Of a DNA stretch of 12,993 nucleotides, positions 7,632 through 12,993 are shown piece after piece (position 1 is the first letter of the stretch; each line of letters opens with the position of its first letter). The position numbers and the translations under genes are program-made. The notes beneath the pieces are model-generated. The model ran no database searches. It was not told the DNA's origin and saw nothing but the letters and a program-made list of their open reading frames with translations. This DNA is from an uncultured Magnetococcales bacterium. Lineage in GTDB: Bacteria; Pseudomonadota; Magnetococcia; Magnetococcales; Magnetaquicoccaceae. The DNA lies in the NCBI GenBank assembly GCA_903913345.1, contig CAIWLA010000726.1, positions 1-12,993 of the forward strand, read 5' to 3'.

Positions 7632-8949
7632 TATTCCCTGGGCCGATTATCAGGCATCGGCGCGGGCCGGTTTGGGTTTGTTGCGCACGGGCAAGGTTTC
7701 CCAGGTGGTGGGGTTGCTGGTGGAGGGGGATGGGCCAGCGGCTTCGATTGGTGACATGTGTGAGATTTTCCCGGAAAACGGGGACCACCCGATCAAGGCG
7801 GAGGTGGTGGGATTTCGCAACAAGGCGTTGTTGTTGATGCCTTTGGGTGCCTTGCGTGGCATTCATCCGGGCAGTCGGATTGTCTCCCATGGTCGCCCGG
7901 AAGATGTGGCGGTGGGCGAAGGTTTGTTGGGACGGGTGATTGATCCGATGGGGGGGCCTTTGGATGATGGTCCCCTTTTGGTGCTTTCGGAACGGATGCC
8001 GTTGTATGCGGATCCGGTCAATCCCATGGTGCGTCGCCGTATTGACACGGTTCTGGATCTGGGGGTACGGGCCATCAACGGCCTCTTGACGGTTGGCCGG
8101 GGGCAGCGGGTTGGCATCTTTTCCGGGTCTGGTGTGGGCAAGAGCACCCTGTTGGGCATGATGGCGCGTTATACGGCGGCGGATATCAATGTGATCGCGC
8201 TGGTGGGGGAGCGTGGTCGTGAGGTGGTGGAGTTTATTGAAAAGGATTTAGGCCCGGAGGGGATGGCGCGTTCGGTGGTGGTGGTGGCCACCTCCGATCA
8301 ACCGCCCTTGTTGCGTTTGCGGGCGGCCTTTCTGGCGACGGCCATTGCCGAATATTTTCGTGCCAAACAGAAACATGTCTTGTTGTTGATGGATTCCGTG
8401 ACCCGTTTTGCCATGGCGCAACGGGAGGTGGGTTTGACCCGTGGCGAGCCACCCACCACGCGCGGGTATCCCCCTTCCACCTTCATGTTGTTGCCTCGTC
8501 TATTGGAGCGGACCGGGCGGGACCATGGCGATGGGAGCATTACGGGGCTGTATACCATCCTGGTGGAGGCGGACGATCTGCAAGATCCGATTGCGGATGC
8601 GGTTCGGGGTATTCTGGATGGTCATATTGTCCTCTCCCGCACCCTGGCGGCGGCCAATCAGTATCCGGCGATTGATGTCCTGGAATCCCTCTCCCGTTTG
8701 ATGGAATCCCTGGCCGATCCCAAGCAAAAGCGGTGGGCGGGTCGTCTGCGGGAGGCCCTGGCCACCTACAGTCGGGCCGAAGATATGGTCAATATTGGTG
8801 CCTATGCCGCTGGCAGCAACCCACAGATCGACAATGCCCTGAAGCTGATCACCCCCATTCGTAATTATCTGCGCCAACCGGTGGAACAGGGGTGTACCCT
8901 GGAGGAGAGCATTCGGCAACTGGGGGTGATTTTTCCGGGGTCGGCGTGA
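7618..8949 (+). CDS. fliI: Flagellum-specific export ATPase FliI
   Basis: The hexameric ATPase that energises flagellar protein export, related to the F1 beta subunit. Of 443 residues, about 1-100 form the N-terminal beta barrel. The ATPase core has Walker A SGSGVGKST (169-177), the catalytic-Glu motif GERGRE (197-202) and Walker B LLLMD (255-259) followed by SVTRFAMAQRE. The type III ATPase segment GEPPTTRGYPPSTF (276-289) and ADDLQDPIAD (318-327) separate it from F1 and Rho. The ATG at 7618 lies inside the fliH 3' end, 14 bases before the end of the fliH stop, with no Shine-Dalgarno upstream, so translation is probably coupled to FliH. It is the last flagellar gene in the window; fliJ, its usual follower, is not seen. 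Confidence 0.97.
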   Translation: MKTFDIPWADYQASARAGLGLLRTGKVSQVVGLLVEGDGPAASIGDMCEIFPENGDHPIKAEVVGFRNKALLLMPLGALRGIHPGSRIVSHGRPEDVAVGEGLLGRVIDPMGGPLDDGPLLVLSERMPLYADPVNPMVRRRIDTVLDLGVRAINGLLTVGRGQRVGIFSGSGVGKSTLLGMMARYTAADINVIALVGERGREVVEFIEKDLGPEGMARSVVVVATSDQPPLLRLRAAFLATAIAEYFRAKQKHVLLLMDSVTRFAMAQREVGLTRGEPPTTRGYPPSTFMLLPRLLERTGRDHGDGSITGLYTILVEADDLQDPIADAVRGILDGHIVLSRTLAAANQYPAIDVLESLSRLMESLADPKQKRWAGRLREALATYSRAEDMVNIGAYAAGSNPQIDNALKLITPIRNYLRQPVEQGCTLEESIRQLGVIFPGSA

Positions 8950-9030
8950 AGGATGCGTTGGTTGGCCTTTCACGGGAGCCCCGATCCTTTTGTGAGGAGA
9001 CGCGCAGCATCGAGTTCAGGGAGCATGGCC

Positions 9031-9309
9031 ATGTTGAAAAGCTACGAAGCGGTTCTTGATCATGGTACCATTCGCTGGTTGGGTGCTCCGCCTGCTGTCG
9101 AGGAAGCACGTCTCATTATTACCGTATTGCCCGAAAAAGCCACAAAAGACCAGAACGGTCATCCGTGCCGTCGACCACCGGAAGGGATGAAAGGCAGACT
9201 ACGTATCGTGGGTGATATGGTCACCTCGCCCTACTCCGAAGAAGAGTGGGCATCCATGTTCGAACGGACCTCTCGGCAACTCGAAGGTGAACCAGAGGCT
9301 TTCAAATGA
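9031..9309 (+). CDS. Antitoxin-like small protein (VapB-type partner of the adjacent PIN remnant)
   Basis: A 92-residue protein with an N-terminal segment MLKSYEAVLDHG-IRWLG (residues 1-17), ARLIITVLPE (26-35) and a C-terminal KGRLRIVGDMVTSPYSEEEW (54-73). This layout, a small beta domain, a charged linker and a conserved 'GD(I/M)V..P..EEEW' tail, resembles small antitoxins commonly encoded just before PIN-domain toxins (from memory of the family, not searched). The ATG at 9031 has AGGGAG (9018-9023) at seven bases. An ATG at 9025 is too close to it, and the longer frame from 8953 adds a leader without family features. The stop TGA overlaps an ATGATG, the usual coupling point for a toxin start, but the downstream toxin is in another frame. 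Confidence 0.65.
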   Translation: MLKSYEAVLDHGTIRWLGAPPAVEEARLIITVLPEKATKDQNGHPCRRPPEGMKGRLRIVGDMVTSPYSEEEWASMFERTSRQLEGEPEAFK

Positions 9310-9546
9310 TGGATTCCGAGTGTTGATTCTGGATACGCACATCTGGATTTGGTGGGTCAACCAGGATGCGCATCTGCCTGGGGTGATTGCGAAGCGAATC
9401 GAGCGGGGTGGAGAAAGGTTGGCCATCTCCAGCGCATCGATTTATGAGGCATTGCTGCACATTCGACGTGGACGTCTCATTGTCGAAGGGCCACCGGACG
9501 AGTGGCTTCAGATCGCCACCGAGGATGCTGAGATCACGATTCTGAC
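9309..9546 (+). pseudogene. Truncated PIN-domain (VapC-like) toxin remnant
   Basis: The frame holding codons 9314-9546 encodes RVLILDTHIWIWWVNQ, the N-terminal PIN motif with the first acidic residue (Asp at 9332-9334). It continues with ISSASIYEALLHIRRGRL, the second acidic position (Glu at 9446-9448). PIN toxins are RNases of about 125-140 residues needing three or four acidic residues. Similarity stops after ...DAEITIL near 9540, so the C-terminal half with the remaining acidic residues is absent. The frame continues to 9721 but only as out-of-frame sequence under hicB. No ATG begins the frame: the ATGs at 9306 and 9309 are one base out of register, which points to a small deletion near 9317. 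GTG at 9287 or 9320 could still serve. I infer a non-functional remnant. Confidence 0.65.
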
Positions 9547-9891
9547 ATGGAGAACAAAGAGAGTTTCAACGGATACACGCTGTCTGTCTGGCAGGATGCC
9601 GATGGAGACTGGATGGCCTGCCTGGAGGAGATGTCATCCATCTCGGTATTTGGTGCGTCTCCAGAAGAGGCTGTGTCAGAACTCAGCATGGCGTGGGCGG
9701 CCGCCAAGGAGAGCTTTATAGCCAACGGGGAGGCCGTTCCGGTCGCTCCAAGCCGCAAACAATACGGCGGGCATTTCAATGTCCGAATCGCAAAAACACG
9801 GCACCGCAGGCTGGCTGTTGAGGCCGCAAGGGAAGGGGTCTCACTCAATTCGCTGGTGGCTGGCAAGTTGTCAGCCACCACATCGGTTTAA
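9547..9891 (+). CDS. HicB-family antitoxin-like protein (orphan)
   Basis: A 114-residue protein in two parts. Residues 8-70 fit the HicB partial RNase H-like fold: GYTLSVWQDADGDWMACLEEM, then the SVFGASPEEAVSELSMAW helix. Residues 76-110 (HFNVRIAKTRHRRLAVEAAREGVSLNSLVAGKL, quoted in short parts: FNVRIAKT, LAVEAA, GVSLNSLV) form an Arc/MetJ-like ribbon-helix-helix DNA-binding region. In complete systems HicB neutralises the HicA mRNA interferase and represses the operon. No HicA-like frame is present on either side, so this looks solitary. There is no clear Shine-Dalgarno. The start coincides with the point where the PIN toxin homology breaks off, suggesting a recombination join. It is convergent with the gene at 9920, with only 28 bases between. 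Confidence 0.75.
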   Translation: MENKESFNGYTLSVWQDADGDWMACLEEMSSISVFGASPEEAVSELSMAWAAAKESFIANGEAVPVAPSRKQYGGHFNVRIAKTRHRRLAVEAAREGVSLNSLVAGKLSATTSV

Positions 9892-9919
9892 TCATGCCGA
9901 CACCTGGCTGCATTTCCCC

Positions 9920-11254
9920 CTACACCGCCTCCCTTCTTCGCACAAACCGGATATGATTGGCGCGATAGGTGGCATCGCGTCCGGGTGTCACCTCGAATTC
10001 GATCAGATCGCCAGGGGCCGGGGTCTGTTCCGGGTCCGCCAGTTCGGAAATGTGCAGATAAATATTGTTGCGCCGACACTTGGCAAAACCATACCCCTTG
10101 TCGGCAAAATAGACGGTGACAATGGCCTGTTCGGTGGTCCCCAACACCAGATTGTCGCCCGTTTCGGCCTGCTGGGAGAGCTTTTCCCCCTGGTGCAGCG
10201 TGATCTCCGTGGCAATCAATCCCTCGGTATCCGATCCCGACCCCACCACAAATTCCACCACATCATGGACCTGCAACGGCAGATCACGACTGATATGGGG
10301 CAAAATAAAAAAACGAATCACCTCAGATGCCTGATTTCGAATGGAAATATGACCGGAACCATTGGCCTCCAGTGAGGCAATCTGGCCGATCAGACGACTC
10401 CCCATCACCAGTACAGAACAGGCCTGCGGGCGACCCTCCTTGCCGGGCTTGATCACAAATTGCACCGGATCATTCTCCTGAATGACCGCCTGTCCAACGA
10501 CATAACTCATATGGAAGTAGACTTCTTTGTATTCGTTCTCTTCCGTATAATACTGGATAAATCCAAACCCCCTCTCCCTTTTGAAGGCCGTGATGGTGCC
10601 AAAATAGAGGGCTTCCGCCTCTGGAGGGGGTGTTTTGTCCACTCGGCACTCGCCCATCGGATGGGTGGTCAGATAGTGGGTGGGGGTGGCTTGCCAAAAA
10701 ATGGAGTCGCTGCGGACGGTGCCTTTGATGCCGTGCAGCGGGCAGGGGGGCAGTTCGACAAAGTAGCCCTCCAGGGGACGTTGCTGCCGGAGACCCGCCT
10801 GGGAATGGATTTCAGGCAGTTCCGGGGCGGAGTCGGGGGAACGGTGCAACAGGATGGCATGGCCGTGCGCCCGGTCGCAGAGGGCCTGGGCAATATCCAC
10901 CGCCGTGCTCAGATAGTCGAACACCCCCTCATCCACGGCCAACCGTACAAAGGAACCCGTGGCGATCCCCATTTTTCCGGAGAGGCCCGTTTCCGCATAG
11001 GGCAACCGTTGGTGCAATGCCTCCTGAATCTCGATGGCGGCCTGCACCGCCAGGGCCGGTTGCTCGAAGGCCGTCAGGAGTCCATCGCCCAGGGATCGGA
11101 CCATTTCACCCTGCCTGGCCTGGATCACCTCTTTGGCAATGGTGTAAAAGGCGGTGAGCAACCGCGCCCAATCCCCTCCTGCCAGAGCGGTTTTCAAGAG
11201 ATCGGCATTGTGAATACGGACGCAACAAAAGGTCTTGTAAGGGGTGGTGATCAT
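9920..11254 (-). CDS. Degenerate class III nucleotidyl-cyclase domain fused to three cold-shock domains
   Basis: A 444-residue fusion. Residues 1-187 follow the cyclase homology domain order: N-terminal strand ([12 protein letters not shown]), helix, [17 protein letters not shown] (50-66), GIATGSFV (96-103), [14 protein letters not shown] (112-125), GHAILL (131-136) and the final HGIKGTV (174-180). One metal-binding Asp (D57 of GDG) is kept, but the first Asp position seems to be Arg13, the substrate Lys is Arg53, the catalytic Asn is Asp120 and the Arg is Ala124, so cyclase activity is unlikely. Residues 216-284 are a cold-shock domain with RGFGFI (228-233) and VYFHMS (245-250). Residues 287-355 are a degenerate copy (GHISI). 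Residues 374-438 are a third copy with KGYGFAK (386-392) and IYLHIS (398-403). The ATG overlaps the isomerase stop as ATGA and lacks a Shine-Dalgarno. I infer an RNA-binding protein with a regulatory pseudo-cyclase head; it is cytoplasmic. Confidence 0.8.
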   Translation of the reverse strand: MITTPYKTFCCVRIHNADLLKTALAGGDWARLLTAFYTIAKEVIQARQGEMVRSLGDGLLTAFEQPALAVQAAIEIQEALHQRLPYAETGLSGKMGIATGSFVRLAVDEGVFDYLSTAVDIAQALCDRAHGHAILLHRSPDSAPELPEIHSQAGLRQQRPLEGYFVELPPCPLHGIKGTVRSDSIFWQATPTHYLTTHPMGECRVDKTPPPEAEALYFGTITAFKRERGFGFIQYYTEENEYKEVYFHMSYVVGQAVIQENDPVQFVIKPGKEGRPQACSVLVMGSRLIGQIASLEANGSGHISIRNQASEVIRFFILPHISRDLPLQVHDVVEFVVGSGSDTEGLIATEITLHQGEKLSQQAETGDNLVLGTTEQAIVTVYFADKGYGFAKCRRNNIYLHISELADPEQTPAPGDLIEFEVTPGRDATYRANHIRFVRRREAV

Positions 11255-11898
11255 GGGGGTGTGGAACCATCTCCTGCCGGATGTGGCGTTGTCTGGGGTG
11301 GCTGGGTGGCCGTTTGTCGGCGTGCGGACTGGATCACCACTGGTTCCACCGGGACATCGCCGCTCTTGGTCTTGACGGTCGCGATGCGATCCAGCACCTC
11401 CATTCCCTGCACCACTTTGCCGAAGACGGCATAGCCAAAGTCCCGACTGCCATGATCCAAAAAGGTATTATCGACCACGTTGATAAAAAACTGCGCCGTG
11501 GCACTGTCCTTGGCCGAGGTGCGCGCCATGGCGAGGGTGCCGCGCCCGTTTTTCAGGCCGTTGTCGGCCTCATTGCGAATGGCCGGTTGGGTGGGCTTTT
11601 GCTGCATGTCCGGGGTAAAACCACCACCCTGAACCATGAAGCCCTTGATGACCCGATGGAAGATGGTGCCATCATAAAAATGGGCATCGACATAATCGAG
11701 AAAATTTTTGACGGAAATCGGTGCCTTTTCCGCATCCAACTCGATGGTTATATCGCCCAGGGAAGTGGTCAGAACCACCATGGTATGTTCTCCTGTCTGA
11801 AGGTGTGGGTGCCCGGCCTCTGGATGGTCGGCATGGGCGAATGATGAGATGAACAGTGTCAACAGGGATAAAATACTATAAAAAAGGCGACGAATCAT
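11251..11898 (-). CDS. Cyclophilin-type peptidyl-prolyl cis-trans isomerase, exported
   Basis: Catalyses cis-trans isomerisation of X-Pro bonds, here probably in the periplasm. The N-terminus is a Sec signal peptide (MIRRLF..., hydrophobic core to residue 20, AHA at 21-23 as cleavage site). The cyclophilin domain spans about 39-192, with the active-site [13 protein letters not shown] (80-92; Arg82, Phe87, Gln90), the MART(S)[12 protein letters not shown] strip (125-140) and [17 protein letters not shown] (154-170). A Pro/Thr-rich tail of about 23 residues follows ([17 protein letters not shown]). The ATG at 11898 was chosen; a TTG two codons upstream is the alternative. GGAGA lies about 10 bases before it. 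It is PpiA/PpiB-like, and the export signal favours the periplasmic type. pyrD lies 66 bases upstream and the cyclase/CSD fusion overlaps its stop. Confidence 0.9.
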   Translation of the reverse strand: MIRRLFYSILSLLTLFISSFAHADHPEAGHPHLQTGEHTMVVLTTSLGDITIELDAEKAPISVKNFLDYVDAHFYDGTIFHRVIKGFMVQGGGFTPDMQQKPTQPAIRNEADNGLKNGRGTLAMARTSAKDSATAQFFINVVDNTFLDHGSRDFGYAVFGKVVQGMEVLDRIATVKTKSGDVPVEPVVIQSARRQTATQPPQTTPHPAGDGSTPP

Positions 11899-11964
11899 GG
11901 TCAAAAGATCTCCGGTTTCAGAGGGTAAAGGCTGGCAGGGCGCGGGGCGTCCAATCGGGGCAGT

Positions 11965-12894
11965 TTATGCGTTGTTCAGGGTTCCCGTCAATGCTGTCAC
12001 GTGGGCAATTTGGTGTTTTTCAAGATAAAGGGCAATGCCGGTGGCGATTTCCCCCCCCAGCAGGGGATTGCGGAACAAGGCGGTGCCGATGCCGATGGCA
12101 CTGGCCCCCACCACCAAAAATTCGATGGCATCCTCGGTGGAGGCAATGCCGCCCTGGCCGATGATGGGAATGCCGTGAGGGGCCGCCACCTGATGCAGTT
12201 GCCACACCTTGAGCAGGGCGACCGGTTTGATGGCTGGCCCGGAGAGTCCCCCCTGTCGATTGCCCAGGATGGGGCGTCGGGTGGTACTATCCACGGCCAT
12301 GCCCATCAAGGTGTTGATGGCGGAGAGGGCATCCGTGCCCGCCTCGATGGCGGCGGTGGCGATGGGGCGGATATCGGTGACGTTGGGGGAGAGTTTGGTG
12401 ATGATCGGTTTGGTGGTGGCCTGGCGCACGGCGGCCACCACCTGGGCGGCCGTGCGGGGGTCGGCCCCGAAGGCCGCGCCCCCCTCTTTGACGTTGGGGC
12501 AGGAAATATTGATTTCGATGCCATCGACCGGGCTGTCATCAAACAGTCGGGCCACGGCGGCATAGTCGTCGATCGTGGATCCGGCAATATTGGCGATCAG
12601 GCGGGTGGGCAGGTGGGCCAGTCGGGGCAGAATCCGATCGATCACAAAACGGGCACCGGGATTTTGCAGGCCGATGGCATTGAGCAGACCGCAGGGGGTC
12701 TCTGCCAGTCGGGGGGGCGGATTGCCCAGGCGGGGTTCCAGGGTGGTCCCCTTCAAACAGAGGGCACCGATGGAGGCAAAATCAAAGCCGTCCAAGGTGG
12801 CCAACTCTTCGCCAAAGCCCACGCAACCGGAGAGCAATATCACGGGATTGGTCAGAGGAATGCCCGCCAGGTTGAGGTGCAGGGCCTCGTTCAT
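11965..12894 (-). CDS. pyrD: Dihydroorotate dehydrogenase, class 1B-like catalytic subunit
   Basis: Oxidises dihydroorotate to orotate using FMN, the fourth step of pyrimidine synthesis, as a cytoplasmic TIM barrel. At 309 residues it fits class 1. The catalytic base is Cys132 in EINISCPNVKEGG (127-139), which separates it from class 2 membrane enzymes that use Ser. Other signatures are LCLKGTTLEPRLGNPPPR (46-62), AIGLQNPG (73-80), NTLMGMAVD (194-202), GGLSGPAIKPVAL (215-227) and the FMN phosphate loop IPIIGQGGI (242-250). Class 1B enzymes work with the electron-transfer subunit PyrK, which is not in the window and may lie upstream (to the right of 12993). No clear Shine-Dalgarno precedes the ATG. 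Transcription may come from beyond the hairpin repeats and continue to the isomerase. Confidence 0.95.
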   Translation of the reverse strand: MNEALHLNLAGIPLTNPVILLSGCVGFGEELATLDGFDFASIGALCLKGTTLEPRLGNPPPRLAETPCGLLNAIGLQNPGARFVIDRILPRLAHLPTRLIANIAGSTIDDYAAVARLFDDSPVDGIEINISCPNVKEGGAAFGADPRTAAQVVAAVRQATTKPIITKLSPNVTDIRPIATAAIEAGTDALSAINTLMGMAVDSTTRRPILGNRQGGLSGPAIKPVALLKVWQLHQVAAPHGIPIIGQGGIASTEDAIEFLVVGASAIGIGTALFRNPLLGGEIATGIALYLEKHQIAHVTALTGTLNNA

Positions 12895-12924
12895 CGTTGT
12901 CGTGGGTGTCTTGCTATTGCGGGT

Positions 12925-12992
12925 CCAGGGGGATCATCCCCCTGGTGGGGTCCAGGGGCAACGCCCCTGGTGGGGTTCGGGGCAAAGCCCCG
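12925..12992. repeat. Three consecutive GC-rich hairpin repeat units
   Basis: Three adjacent dyads lie 25-27 bases apart. The first is CCAGGGGGA/TCCCCCTGG (12925-12945, loop TCA). The second is CCAGGGGC/GCCCCTGG (12952-12970, loop AAC). The third is CGGGGC/GCCCCG (12978-12992, loop AAA). The spacers contain GTGGGGT and the units share a GT(C/T)C(A)GGGG core, so they are diverged copies of one palindromic element. The array reaches the window edge and may continue. It lies in the 5' region of pyrD. It looks like an intergenic palindromic (REP-like) repeat family; function unknown. Confidence 0.75.
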
Positions 12993-12993
12993 C

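Noticed and set aside
8953..9030. An N-terminal extension of the antitoxin, or a fliJ remnant, starting at the ATG at 8953
   Set aside because: The leader has no FliJ coiled-coil features and no well-placed ribosome site. The internal ATG at 9031 matches the family start and has AGGGAG.
9547..9721. Continuation of the PIN frame as a real chimeric protein C-terminus
   Set aside because: The residues are the out-of-frame reading of hicB and show no PIN acidic motifs.
10460..11434. A 324-codon plus-strand frame opposite the cyclase/CSD gene
   Set aside because: The minus strand carries coherent cyclase-like and cold-shock motifs. The plus frame is Gly/Arg-rich and has no family features.
12925..12992. 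CRISPR array
   Set aside because: The units are palindromes with short non-unique spacers of a few bases. There are no 30-40-base unique spacers.

Overview
The window comes from a Gram-negative bacterium with moderately high GC. It is dense with genes and carries a proximal flagellar basal-body operon. The order flgB-flgC-fliE-fliF-fliG-fliH-fliI, the type 2 OMP decarboxylase, and the GC-rich 'CCAGGGGC-AAC-GCCCCTGG' hairpins at the right edge would suit a magnetotactic or alphaproteobacterium-like lineage such as Magnetococcales. That placement is an impression from gene style, not a demonstrated assignment.

Left part (1-2127, + strand): the last codons of an unidentified gene, then cutA, a ccdA-type thiol-reductant transporter and pyrF (orotidine 5'-phosphate decarboxylase). 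They are closely spaced and each has a Shine-Dalgarno-like sequence, so they probably form one transcription unit. A 220-bp intergenic region follows, with an 8-bp AT-rich inverted repeat and a TATAAT promoter candidate.

Middle (2348-8949, + strand): seven flagellar genes. flgB and flgC encode proximal rod proteins. fliE encodes the adaptor between rod and MS ring. fliF encodes the MS ring and fliG the rotor/switch protein. fliH and fliI encode the export ATPase regulator and the ATPase. A sigma-54-like site lies in the only sizeable internal gap (fliE-fliF). FliH has an unusual C-terminal tail of about 140 residues, and fliI starts inside the end of fliH. No fliJ follows fliI.

Junction (8950-9891, + strand): a small zone of toxin-antitoxin remains. 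It holds an intact antitoxin-like gene, a PIN-domain (VapC-like) toxin that lacks its C-terminal half and has no good start, and an orphan HicB-like antitoxin whose start abuts the PIN break.

Right part (9920-12894, - strand): pyrD (dihydroorotate dehydrogenase, class 1B-like), then a secreted cyclophilin-type peptidyl-prolyl isomerase. Overlapping its stop by ATGA is the most unusual gene here: a 444-residue protein with an N-terminal class III nucleotidyl-cyclase-like domain that has lost most catalytic residues, followed by three cold-shock (CSD) folds, the middle one degenerate. The window ends (12925-12992) in three consecutive GC-rich hairpin units upstream of pyrD.
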